From Coemansia sp. RSA 487 (lineage: Eukaryota > Kickxellomycota > Kickxellomycetes > Kickxellales > Kickxellaceae), in the NCBI GenBank assembly GCA_027577595.1, contig JANBRJ010000002.1, forward strand, positions 124,001 through 188,000: 64,000 bases of DNA, given 5' to 3'. Below, one piece after another: positions 48,035 to 58,400 of the stretch. The position numbers were made by a program, and so were the translations under genes. Position 1 is the first letter of the stretch. Each line of letters opens with the position of its first letter. The notes below the pieces were generated by a model. That model was not told where the DNA came from. It made no database searches and worked only from the letters and a program-made list of their open reading frames with translations.

Positions 48035-48421
48035 CTAGCCCTTTTGAGCATCCTCTATAACCTTCTTTGGACTGGTACCCAGGGCGTGCGCCGTTTGCTT
48101 TGCGTGCTTCTTTAGCTGGGTGATCTCCCTGGCTGATGGTGCACCGCTGCTGTATACCCAGTCATTGGCGGTTACGTCGATGTTGCCCATCTTGCGCACG
48201 GCAATCGGTTTTGATATCTCTTGTTTGCTAACTTCGTCTGGCAGTACAAAATCCGATGCCTTCGTATAAATAACCCCATTGCCTTCGGATATTCTTTGCG
48301 AGCAGTGTTTCTCGCTTGGCTTTCCGTTGTTTTCTTTTTGTTTGTCGAGGTGAGTGTGAAGGAGATGGCAGAAGGAGTGCTCCTTGAGCGACTCAACTAG
48401 CGAGTCCTTGTTCGAGGCCAT
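48035..48421 (-). CDS. Small protein of unknown function, paralog of 50860-51150
   Basis: 128 residues, one exon, and not a family I recognise. The C-terminal ~80 residues share a clear pattern with the protein at 50860-51150: IYTKASDFV, then VSKQEIS.P, then MGNIDVTANDWVYSSGAPSA, then REITQLKKHAKQTAHALG. The partner has LYVNSSEFV, VSKDQIS.P, MGTMDITACDVICSGIPSA and SELKRLRRCVRQTATALG. The shared end is predicted helical and basic. The N-terminus (MASNKDSLVESLKEHSFCHL) is not shared. No signal peptide or TM. The conservation between two divergent copies is the evidence that both are real genes. Confidence 0.7.
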   Translation of the reverse strand: MASNKDSLVESLKEHSFCHLLHTHLDKQKENNGKPSEKHCSQRISEGNGVIYTKASDFVLPDEVSKQEISKPIAVRKMGNIDVTANDWVYSSGAPSAREITQLKKHAKQTAHALGTSPKKVIEDAQKG

Positions 48422-49402
48422 ATGTTATTCTTGTTAGTATAAGTAAATAGTGAAATTGTAGGTCGAGTATATCGCGAGAAAAGCAATTAATACAATAGTA
48501 AAAATGTTTAGAGCTGAGAGAGTCAGATGATAGAAAACATTCGAGAGGACGACAGCAGATAACTAGTCTCGCCTGCGTTACCAGTGTCGGAAAAACAAAT
48601 ATGCGCCTATTCCAAAAAATATATGTCCGCTCTCTTTTTCTCATCACCGTGTGCACAGACCACTTGTCACGCATTGATCTGGATCATATGATATGCGGAT
48701 TTCGGTAGCTGCTGTCTGCCTCTGATCGTTTCCGAATTGCCGCAAGAGCTACATCAGTGCATTTTAAAACAAGGCAACAGGCAGAGTAAAAGGAAAAGGG
48801 CTCTCATGTACATGGAGTACAACAGCTTGCGGAAATCCATAAACTATGAAAGCTTTGTGGTATATGTTACGTTTATTCGCATTAATACGATGGCCACAGA
48901 CACATACGGACTTCCGCAATATACATTATTAGGATTGTACTTGGAGCACAGGCAAAATGGTTAATGGCAGCGATGTCCGAAGCCTGCGCTTCTTTTTATT
49001 GGAGAAAAATGCATTTTTGTATTGCCTTTCCCGTGTAACATCTGGGTACAAGTGGCACATGTTCAGTGAAAAATATGTATTTCCGTTTTGGCTTTATCCA
49101 AAAAACCAAACCAACAAATATCAAGCTAGTGCGCACTTTCCATTCAACAAGCAGGCTCGTATTCGCCCCTCCAATCAGGTATTAGCTTCGAAAAAAGATA
49201 TGCGGATACTCTGCCATGTGAGGGGTGTAAAGGCAAACAAAAAAGCGCAGACAAGACACGCCTTCAACTTACAGAGCCAACGTAAACATGCATCACCAAA
49301 GCCTGCAGTATGTTGTTTAGATTCACTAGTCAAAAAACAACATATTAAAGGAAGCAGTAAATAGAAGCGGCATGCTGGGCAGTCCCAGGGCTAAGAACGC
49401 TG

Positions 49403-49452
49403 AGAAATGGCCAAGAAATGGCCAAGAAACAACAACAATAACAACAACAACA
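49403..49452. repeat. 11-bp duplication followed by AAC microsatellite
   Basis: Two copies of AGAAATGGCCA in tandem (49403-49424) run into an (AAC)n-like tract (49428-49452). Confidence 0.85.
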
Positions 49453-50621
49453 GCCACCTTAGTTGGCTTCTTCTGTGGAATTTCTATGTAGCGGCTTTAA
49501 AACATGGATGGATTGACAGGCCATTGTTGTGCACGTGTCTTTTGCTTTAAGGCTCAAACTATAAAAGATGAAGCAGAAAAGTAGTAGAGTATCGGAAGAT
49601 TTCTAGAACGTTTAGTGAGAAAAAAGCAACAGATGGTGTGCTTGTCTTGACTAGCTCGACAATTGATGCTGGACGCCACTGGCGTCCCATGTATCCCCAT
49701 CGACGAATGTTCCATGGAAAAAATATGGAACCAAATGCAAATATTGTGCAATCAATAAAAGCAAATATGAAAAATGCAAACAATCTAGCCGAGGTTTTGT
49801 GGATAGTCAAAAGAACCCAGATGCACCGCGCTTTCTGTGTGGATTTCCAAAGACGAAAGATAGCTAGCTGTTTACAAGAAACATCTTTATTTTCTGGCGA
49901 GGGATCTGCAGTATCGGTTTGGCTCAAGCCAATTGTCCACCGTGTGTACGAGAACGTTGCTGCTTTGCAGAATGTTATTGAAGGTGTTTCAATTTGCGTC
50001 ATGATATTTTGGAGTAAAAATATTCCTGTTTTGGCAGAAAAGCGGCTCAGTCACAACAAATAGATGAACGAAACTGAGGCCAGTTGGGATCCGTGGTTCG
50101 GGACGTAATCAAATAGCATCAAGGTTCAACTGCAAAAGCGATAACAAGCCCGGCCTTCAGGAATAAGTGCAAGTTTTTCTTGTTGGTCACAGCTGATCCC
50201 TTCACCCACTGGCATCTTACTAACGGACTTCGGCTGTGCGGGAGCTTTATCCAATAACACATGTGCGATCGCTGCCAGTGATAGCGTGGGTAAACACTTC
50301 GCCAGCCAACAGGACTCGCGTAACGTGTTCCTTGCGCTCGACCTGTTAGGTGAAGGCCGAACAAAACCTGCTGGGGGAAGATAATAAAATAAGGCGGTGA
50401 CAGCAATTACGCGCTATTGTCCACCGCAATTTGCAGTTGCAAAAGAAGGGAAGGGGTAGGTTTCATACCCCCCATTCTGCCCAGACCTTTCGGGATTCAA
50501 GTCCAAGTCCATCCATTTTACCCCTTGTTTCTTATTTTCGCTGCCCCTTATTCTTTATTTTTTCTGCCACGAGCTCCGTCATTTTTATCAAGCTTTTTCT
50601 GTTTCAACGAAGGACGGCTGA

Positions 50622-50629
50622 TATAAAAG
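50622..50629 (+). promoter_or_regulatory. Candidate TATA box of the small paralog gene at 50860
   Basis: TATAAAAG about 230 bp upstream of the start codon. Position and sequence fit a yeast-like TATA element, untested. Confidence 0.35.
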
Positions 50630-50859
50630 CATCTGGCAGGTGGGACCAAAAAGCCCACCACCGTTTAAGAAACCTCATACATCTTCCAGTGAATCCAGTG
50701 AAGCCTTGCCTCATACACTTTTATTTTACCACATTCTCTTTTCATTTCTCTCTTTTGATGCTCAGGGTTCTTCCGGCACAAACCAATTCCATATAATTAC
50801 ATCTATTCTCATATTCCTCTGGCCAGAGAAGCCTTCCAACCCAACTCCTTTTCACAACA

Positions 50860-51150
50860 ATGTTCTTCAAACGAGCCAAGAAGACGGCCTCCGGTGATCT
50901 CGCCAGCAGCGAGAGCATACTGTATGTCAATTCGTCCGAGTTTGTCAACTATGTCAGCAAGGACCAGATCTCGGGCCCTGTGCGGGCACAGCCGATGGGC
51001 ACCATGGACATCACCGCGTGCGATGTCATCTGCAGTGGCATTCCCTCTGCCAGCGAGCTGAAGCGCCTGCGGCGGTGCGTCCGCCAGACGGCAACGGCGC
51101 TGGGAATCCGCGTTAACCGCAACATCGAGCAAAGCATCCTCAGCTTCTAG
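50860..51150 (+). CDS. Small protein of unknown function, paralog of 48035-48421
   Basis: 96 residues, one exon. A basic N-terminus (MFFKRAKKTASGDL) is followed by the module shared with the gene at 48035-48421: a LYVNSSEFV stretch, VSKDQIS, MGTMDITACDVICSGIPSA and a helical segment ELKRLRRCVRQTATALG, ending NIEQSILSF. No signal peptide or TM segment. Codon usage is GC-rich, like the conserved genes, and unlike the surrounding AT-rich DNA, which supports coding. The two copies lie about 2.4 kb apart in divergent orientation. I do not recognise the family and propose no function. Confidence 0.75.
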   Translation: MFFKRAKKTASGDLASSESILYVNSSEFVNYVSKDQISGPVRAQPMGTMDITACDVICSGIPSASELKRLRRCVRQTATALGIRVNRNIEQSILSF

Positions 51151-52306
51151 ACAACCACAGCTTCAGACCGACACTGCTTATTTTCACAGAGCACTTCTGT
51201 ATACACAAATAAGCCTGCATAACAATGAAAAAGGGGTAGCTGTATGTGGGTCTCCAATTTCTCCTTGTGCGCAATAACAGCCAAACGCGGGACAGTGTTT
51301 CATCGGCCACATCCTGTTTCTCCAAATAAGTTTTGGTGATTCTTTGCATCTTTGGCACATGCAGATACAACGTACCCCCTTTTGCTTTTGCATTTCCTTT
51401 TTTACATTGCACATGTGCGCCCACCCAATTTTATTTTTATACATCGCTGGGATGTTGCAAACATTCTCCCCTCCAGCTTGGTTGGGTTTGCAATACGCGT
51501 TGCGTGCACACACACAGGTCTTTGTGACTGTTAGATATTTTATTTTGCTTTTTACAGTTTCATGCTTTTTTGTACTATAATACACAACTGATTGGCAAAT
51601 TTACTCTTTTCCGAATGCAGCTCCTTGGATACTGTTATTTGAATTTGTTTCAAAAGTAAAATGATGTAAAATTGCAGAAAGATAAAAAAGCACATGCACT
51701 GTTATATATCCCCGGCGACCCCATTGGCCAGTTAAATGCCTAAAATCGCCTCAGTTTCCAGCTGGCACATTGGTGATCTGCACAGCAGAACAGCAGTGTC
51801 TGTTGGCAAACTGGTCATGTTAATGATGCTTGGTACTCAAACACACGTGTCCAGTGTCTATGTTCCAGGCGCTGCAGATTAATTCCATATATGCTTCATG
51901 ACAACGACAATTGCAGCTGCTTTTAGTCTTTTTTTGCTTCAAGCGCGTGACCACTTCTCTTCGTCTTTGGTTCTGCCATCATTGTGCCTATGCGCATTTA
52001 CGAAATCGTTGTGTTTGCCACTGGCTTTATCCCAGTGGCACAAAAGCTAGTTTATGCCTTGTCCTTTTCTGTTTCAGTAAGAATTAAAAAACACGATAGT
52101 ATTAAAAGACAATAATGTTAAAAAATACAGCCAGCACTTTCCTTCTTCGCTTTTAATTACTTTATTGCCAGCTATCTTTTCCTATTTTGTACTATCATAA
52201 TCACCATCATAATCACCATCATCATCACCATCATCATCTATACAAACGTCATCGACTGAGCTCAGACGTCATCGATTCTGCTTGTACAGGAAAAGTCACA
52301 AAAAAG
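51151..52306 (+). other. 1.2-kb intergenic before the basic Ser-rich gene
   Basis: AT-rich with no supported gene. Just before the next gene there is a CAT/ATC repeat and a twice-repeated ACGTCATCGA (52246-52255 and 52266-52275). A TGTACAG near 52290 could be the acceptor of a leader intron. Confidence 0.4.
52192..52238 (+). repeat. CAT/ATC trinucleotide repeat
   Basis: Runs of ATCACC/ATCATC units in the leader of the following gene. One frame would encode poly-His, but there is no ATG to use it. Confidence 0.85.
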
Positions 52307-53494
52307 ATGTCAGATGCTCGATCCAGAAACCCCGCACCAGCCGCTTCCCCAGAAAGCACATCCACACCGACATTCCAGCCAGCTCAAACAGTACATATGC
52401 GCCGAAAGTCCGAAAGCCACGCATGCACGCCTAGTTCTCGTCCTTCGCCCTATGTGCCGAGAGCACAGCCAGCTTCTGTTCGCTCCTTCCCCGACAGCGG
52501 TGCTGGTATTGGTGGCCCACCAAAGCGCCGCGAAAGCATGTCTGGAATTGGAAACAACCTGCGTAGTCACAATCATGTTGGCCTTGGGCGCGGTGTTGGG
52601 AGATACAAAAGCGCTTCGCCGGAACAAGGCCCATCTGGGATAGCGAATCTCCTTCGCCGTCGCAGCAGCTGCGCAACAAACGCTCCACAATCCGTGAACA
52701 GAAAGTCGCTACCGACGTGCAGTCAGCGGCGCAGAGGATCTGTAAACACCGCAGCGCCGGTCACCGCAGATACCCTGACCCACTATTCTAAATCCACAGT
52801 GTTTCCAATGAACCATACCGTTATGTCCGATACGCTTTTACCGCAGCGCCCTATCCGCCGATGTACAACATTGGCCATTCGGCGTGCTACAGACGACGCT
52901 CCTTTGCCGGTTGACCACTTGGAACGCCAGCGGAGTATGTCTCTAAATCCCACATACGTTAAATCAGCAATCCCGCTTTCGTTACCCTCTACTGGCCCCC
53001 GTCCTCACTTTTCTTTCGCAGAAAATCAGCCTGTTGCAGAACATGTTGCATATAATCCACAATCACCAGATGACAACACTGGTGATAGCAGTGGACGCCC
53101 GGACAGAAGAAGAGGTTGGAGCAGCAGCAACAGTCCCAACTCATATGTGGAAATAGGCATGACAGTTGGCTCACCAAAGTCAGGCAAGATCGTCGACGTT
53201 GTTGGCTCGCTTAACAACCCCTCGATCCTTTATGCACCGGTTCGCAAAAATTCGCATATCGGTGGTGCTGACAAGGGCAAGACAACGATGCAGCAGTGCC
53301 ATGGAATTGGTGGTGCCTTTGGCAAAGACTGGATGGCCGATAGACCATCGGGTATCGGTGCCTCAGTCCCCCAAAACTCGCATCCAGAGACTGGTATTTC
53401 TAAGGCTCTCAAGGCACTTGGCATAAAAAAGAATAAAAAGAAACCATCTGAGCCTGATGTATCTCCACCAGCTTCTTCAGCAGTATATAAATAG
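52307..53494 (+). CDS. Basic, Ser/Arg-rich, probably disordered protein with repeated RRxS sites
   Basis: 395 residues, one exon, not a family I recognise. The sequence is low-complexity and very rich in Ser, Pro, Arg and Asn. Five or more basic-directed serine sites recur (RRKSES, KRRESMSG, RRRSSCA, RRRGSVN, RQRSMSL), the pattern favoured by PKA and other AGC kinases. The C-terminus is more conserved-looking: VEIGMTVGSPKSGKIVDVVG, SILYAPVRKNS and a Lys-rich helix GISKALKALGIKKNKKK. Start: first in-frame ATG (MSDARSRNPAP). The open frame continues 40 codons upstream through the CAT repeat with no ATG. Convergent with secreted-protein gene B, 141 bp apart. A phospho-regulated adaptor is inference only. 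Confidence 0.7.
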   Translation: MSDARSRNPAPAASPESTSTPTFQPAQTVHMRRKSESHACTPSSRPSPYVPRAQPASVRSFPDSGAGIGGPPKRRESMSGIGNNLRSHNHVGLGRGVGRYKSASPEQGPSGIANLLRRRSSCATNAPQSVNRKSLPTCSQRRRGSVNTAAPVTADTLTHYSKSTVFPMNHTVMSDTLLPQRPIRRCTTLAIRRATDDAPLPVDHLERQRSMSLNPTYVKSAIPLSLPSTGPRPHFSFAENQPVAEHVAYNPQSPDDNTGDSSGRPDRRRGWSSSNSPNSYVEIGMTVGSPKSGKIVDVVGSLNNPSILYAPVRKNSHIGGADKGKTTMQQCHGIGGAFGKDWMADRPSGIGASVPQNSHPETGISKALKALGIKKNKKKPSEPDVSPPASSAVYK

Positions 53495-53635
53495 CAGCTC
53501 CTAGCATTTCTTGATCATCTAGCCCCTTTATATCTCGAAAAAATAAGTGTAATGTATTAATATCGTTTTAGAACAAATGTTCTAGAACACACAAACAGTG
53601 GCAACAACGTTAATGCTTTTGTATAGATGCTCTTT

Positions 53636-54676
53636 TCACAAAATTACTATAATTGCACTGCCACCAACAACAGCAGCTAAACGAACCATGTACATATGAT
53701 TCCATCGCATGTGCACATTACAAGAGCTGCCACTACTGCTACTTTCCGACAATGGCTGGGTGTTGGTAACAACGATGACGTTACCATCAATGGTTACTGT
53801 CGACGTAAACGGCTGGTTATCTTCGTCGACTATCTGTGTTTCGGAATTATCAGTACCATCGATTGTTTTGGTAAGCTTGCCAACGCCCATAGATCCGTCA
53901 ACATACTTTGTCACCACCTGAACAACAGTGTGTTTGGACGCTGTTGCTATGGCACTAGTAGATGCTGTGCTGGTGGTTGGAGGCGTGTTCGGCGTTGACT
54001 CTGCATGCGTATCGCTGCTTGTGCTTATTGGGTCGCTGTTTCTGTTGTCCGTGCTGCTCGTGGGCTCTGTACTTGTGGCAGATGTTTCACTCGTTGTACT
54101 TGTTACCTCAACAAACTCAGACGATGATGAAGTTTGTATTTCAGCTGGCGGTGTCCCTGCACTAGAAATAGGTGCGCTTGGCTCTTGTATCTGAGGATTC
54201 GTCTCCGAGTTGGTTGATTCATCAACTAATGTGGCGGTGGTTATTGGACTTTGTAGGGTCGAGGAGATAATTGGCTCGCTTATGTCAGTGCTAGGTGTAA
54301 AGTCAACGAACACTGTATTCAGGTTATCTTGATCGCTGGCTGACGACAATATGGTATTTTCTGAGGTTTGACTAAGCGCAATTGCTGGAAATAGTGAATT
54401 TGTTGGTTGACTAGCCGCCTGTGACGCGTTTGTATCTATGTCAGGCTTCTGGGGTGTCTCGGAAACAACCACCAAAGAGCTATCAGAGTTCCAAGCCAGT
54501 TGGACCAATGCTACACTGTCGCTAAAAGCTGAATCCTGTAAAGAACCCGGTGCAGGATTCGTATCTACGTGTTTGCTCTGGCTATCGCTATGAATTAAAT
54601 CACCTACTGGCCAGGAAGAGGATCCAGGGATGAATGCTGTACCCACGAGTAATTGCAAGGTTGCAAATAGTCTCAT
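53636..54676 (-). CDS. Secreted Ser/Thr-rich protein B (paralog of 43221-44221)
   Basis: 346 residues, single exon on this reading. Signal peptide MRLFATLQLLVGTAFIPG. The long middle is Ser/Thr-rich (for example TSTTSETSATSTEPTSSTDN), suited to heavy O-mannosylation. Near the C-terminus is the module KHTVVQVVTKYVDGSMGVG, then about 30 residues on QPFTSTVTIDGNVIVVTNT. This is the same two-part module as in protein A at 43221-44221 (KHTVIEVATVVVDG..APFTSTVVVDGSTIIVTG). The C-terminal SSSSGSSC run and hydrophobic end (MVRLAAVVGGSAIIVIL) look like a GPI-anchor signal. A cell-wall or surface protein is likely. Start at ATG 54676, which gives the signal peptide; the longer open frame lacks an ATG in a sensible place. 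Confidence 0.75.
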   Translation of the reverse strand: MRLFATLQLLVGTAFIPGSSSWPVGDLIHSDSQSKHVDTNPAPGSLQDSAFSDSVALVQLAWNSDSSLVVVSETPQKPDIDTNASQAASQPTNSLFPAIALSQTSENTILSSASDQDNLNTVFVDFTPSTDISEPIISSTLQSPITTATLVDESTNSETNPQIQEPSAPISSAGTPPAEIQTSSSSEFVEVTSTTSETSATSTEPTSSTDNRNSDPISTSSDTHAESTPNTPPTTSTASTSAIATASKHTVVQVVTKYVDGSMGVGKLTKTIDGTDNSETQIVDEDNQPFTSTVTIDGNVIVVTNTQPLSESSSSGSSCNVHMRWNHMYMVRLAAVVGGSAIIVIL

Positions 54677-55474
54677 GGCAATATCAAGTATTTTTCTAAA
54701 TAAATACTTGTTAATGCGAACTAAAATATTCCCAACACTAACTGCCCTGCAGCCAAAATGCAAATATAAAAATAAAAGTTGTAGCAAAATATAAAGATAA
54801 ATACAAGGTTCCTTTTTTCTTCCAAGAATAAAGATATACATGAAATGCACTTTACAAAAAAAGAACGAGTGAGGTCAAGGCGTGCAAGGGTTCGCTATAT
54901 ATACGCTTAGTATAAATAACTGGATTCTGCTGTCAAAAGTAGTATGCTTTTCTTTTTTGCCGTAGCTCCCCTCATTTCCGCTTTTGTATTCTTGGATATT
55001 TTGCTCATTAGACAAGGGAAAACGGCACAAGACGACAGTGAACAATGCTTCCTTTGTTTGGGATGGGGGAAGGAATAATGGTCATTTACAAATTGTCCCT
55101 GCTTTTCTCACAACATTTGTATTTTTCACATTCCAAACACAAGTGAAGGCTGCAACGATTGCTCTTTGTCTTCCACAAATAACTGCTTCTTTTTTATCAG
55201 TCAAATTCAAACATGCGTGCCAATATTCAGGTATCAGGTGAACATTTTGGCCCACCCCAAAAATAGATCATCTGAACCTTCAGATCACATCTTTTCCAAC
55301 TCCGCGCTCAACACTCAGCTGTATCTGCAAACAAAAAGGACAGCATTTACAAAATTAGAGGATATATGCTACATCAGGACAATCGCAAAGGAAAATTCAC
55401 TAAAAGACAAAAGGCCATATTACACGAAAAGGAATCAAAGGTGGCAAGAAAAGTGTCATTCATAGCGTTTGGTT
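54677..55474. other. Intergenic between secreted-protein gene B and the Zn2Cys6 gene
   Basis: 798 bp, very AT-rich, both neighbours on the minus strand. It carries the promoter of gene B (a TATATATA lies near 54897) and the 3' UTR of the transcription factor. No gene is seen. Confidence 0.4.
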
Positions 55475-58400
55475 CTACGGTCGAGGCGGAAACATGCTCA
55501 TATGTTGGTGCTGGGGTGTTGCTTGGTGGCCAACACCAGATGATAGCTGCTGGTTGTGCGCAACGTGGGGCATATGCTGGACAGGGGGAGGAACAGGCGC
55601 AGGCGGATGAGGCTGCTGCTGCTGCGAAAGTTGAAGTTGCTGTCCTGGGTAATGCGACTGTTGGGGCTGCGGCGGGTGCACCATTGCTGGGCTCTGGCTG
55701 TGTCCCCACTGGCCATAGTCTGTAGATGACATGGGCATCGGATGCGAGGGCGCACTTGGTTGCCCAGGCGCCATCCAGCCACCAGCAGGGGCACTCGGTG
55801 GGTGGATATGAGCTGGCGCGCGGATCGGAGGCGATGTAAGAGGAGCTGTCGGAAGCTCGCTACCTTCGATATCTCGCCATATGGTGCGCAGCTTGGAGAC
55901 ATGACCAGATACGCGCCAATAAGGCACGATGCTCTCAAGTATCATAACAAGCGGCTTGACACCCTCTCTTGCCTTATCTGCCGTGCACGGAGGTGATGGC
56001 AGCTGTGGCGGAAGTGGTGGTGGAAGCATCCCCAAATCCTGTTCACCTCTGCCAGAACCCATCTCGACGTCTCCAACGGCACGCATCTCGTTGGCCTTGG
56101 CAGCTGCCTCACTCTGTCCTCGTGCTGCCTCTTCCCAGCGCGGGACGAGCTTGAGGTTCTGCATGTGGATGAATGCCCCAGCATATGCTGCCGTGCAAGT
56201 GAGCATGTTGTAGCGCATGAAAAGCGCCGCATCATCAATGACCAGTCCTGGACTTGCTGTAGAATCAACGAATCTTCCTGCATTCAACGCACCAGGAGAG
56301 TTGCCATGAGGCGCCAGCGGCTGTTGCTGCGGATACTGATGCTGGATTGGTGGATGCCCAGAAGGGCCGCCAGATTCGCGTCGTTCGATTGGAGGCAGGC
56401 GTGGTCCATCAGCGTACCCGTGCGCAGGCTGGCTGGTTGACGAAAGGGGCTGCTGAGGGGGCGTCTGCACCTCGTTGATAGCAGACATCCGGCCAAATCT
56501 CGACGATGCTGCAGCAAAAGGGCTGTGGTTCTCAGTGTTGCCAGGACTGCTGCGATCACCAGAAACAACATCGCCCCGATATGGCGGCAGGGCCTGCGGA
56601 CGAAACGTTGGGTCATAGTAGGACATCTTTGGATTTGCCGATGCAACCCGGCGCACTTCTGTTGCCCGTTTCACTGCAGTGGACATTGCTATGGCTGCCT
56701 CCGTGCACCGTCGCCAGGCAGCCTGCACCATGCGCTGAAGCTCTTCACGTATAACTTCTGGGCTGTTGCCACTTTCGTCCAACGGAATAAATGGCATGCT
56801 ATCATCGTTGGCGCTATCGTCGCCATGACTATGCCCATCACCCTGCGCTCCATCCATGCCTGCTCGATAAGGACGACGGGCAGCCCACGATGGATGACCA
56901 CCAAACTGGCGGCGGCGCGATGAATAACCCGATTCGCCCACAACGTCGTTCTGCGCTCTCTGAAGCTGGCTGCCCGCATTGGGTCGCTGTCCGATTTCCA
57001 TATCCATCAAAGACCGCCAAATCATGTCAGTCAGCGCACTAGGGCCAAAGAGCGGATCGTACTCGAGGCTGCTTACAGATGCTAGTCCAGGCGCTGCAGT
57101 GCTGTCATCCACTGTGTCCGGCAACAACAGCCCCTGTGTCATCAACACGAGGCTCTGCAGCTGTATTACGCTACCATAGTACACAATCTGCTGGTGAAAG
57201 TATGTGATGCGGTCCTGTAAAGGAAGCTGGCTGTACAAATAGGGCTTGCGCACATACTGCGCAATAGGCATCGACGAATACCATTCTGTAAGCTGGGCTT
57301 CTAAAGCTGCCACACGCTCCTGAAGAACACGCATGCGCGATCTCCAGTCTGGCGGCCACGCAGAACTTGTTGAGCCCGAAATCCAGCCAGCGTGGCTGGT
57401 TTTCGAAAACTGCTTCTGAGCCATTTGCGATCCAAGCCAAGTTGCTGTTGATGGCAGTTTCGCCCCTAGGTCTGCATTGCTGCGGCCAGCTTCGTGCAAA
57501 GAATTGTCATAGCGACCGTAGGCAGATCTATTGTACCCAGGTCTATAGCCACTCGCCTCGTCCGCTTGGTCGGCTGCTCTTTTTTCTATGCGGAGTTGCG
57601 CCAGGATCTCTGTACCCTCAGACATCGCCGGCGATGCAAGAGTCCGAATGTCGTCTCCAAAATCGACTACGCTGTCAATAAGTCCTGCAAGTGCAGCAAA
57701 ATAACGGAATACCTCGGGGTCCCGACTAGGAGTTGCTGCAATCTCGTTTGCGGCCTGTTCAGAGAGCGATGTGTGCATCACTGCCTCGCGGAATGTTCGT
57801 ACCATGAGCCCTGAAGACGGGTTGCTATCAGCTGCTGCCGCCATAGTTGCCGCAGACGACGGTGCTGTTGGTTGCGCATGCATCGAGTCCCACTCCAGAT
57901 CGTTACATGGCAGACGAACACGAAACCCCGAAATGGGAATGATCCGTGGGACACCAGCGCATATGTAGTACATGCGATCCAGGATAAACATCGACCACCA
58001 AAGGCGTCGCAGTGTTTCAAATTCGATCCAGTTCCTGCGCAGATCTGCAGACACAGATGCAGAAGTAGAAGACAAAGATGTGCCAGTGGCTAAAGTACCT
58101 TCGCTCGAATGAACATCGCTCGCATCATGCATCTTAACGTCATTTGGACCGCCAGGCAAAGGAGGAGGATCAGACACGCTCCAGCGTGCGGACACTCCGA
58201 CAGCGCTCCCAGAAAGGAGCGAGCCAGGACTCTGAGCACGCTTGCGCTGGTTCAGCGCAACGCCCGTGTTGAATATGCCATTGGCCTCTTGGAGCTTTGT
58301 TGGATCGTCAAGCAAGTGCACGCCCATGCGTTGTGCAATACGAACGGCCGCAGCGTGTGTCTCCACTGCCAGTTCAAGCTCCCAGTTGCCCGAGTAGTAA

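Larger units (their letters stand above)
48422..50859. other. 2.4-kb stretch between the small paralogs
   Basis: Divergent intergenic DNA with no gene I can support firmly. Open frames at 48957-49364 (135 codons, plus) and at about 49638-50063 (141 codons, plus; first ATG at 49692) have no recognisable motif. The latter is antisense to a minus-strand frame of similar length. Contains a small tandem duplication and AAC repeat near 49403-49452 and a TATA-like element at 50622. Confidence 0.4.

Noticed and set aside
48957-49364. 135-codon plus-strand frame
   Set aside because: Has an ATG but no recognisable domain, no neighbour copy and poor codon bias; kept only as a possibility.
49638-50063. 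141-codon plus-strand frame and antisense minus frame
   Set aside because: Both strands open over the same stretch, no ATG at the longest start and no family resemblance.
52187-52306. Poly-His N-terminal extension of the basic Ser-rich protein
   Set aside because: No ATG in that frame; the His codons come from a CAT/ATC microsatellite in the leader.
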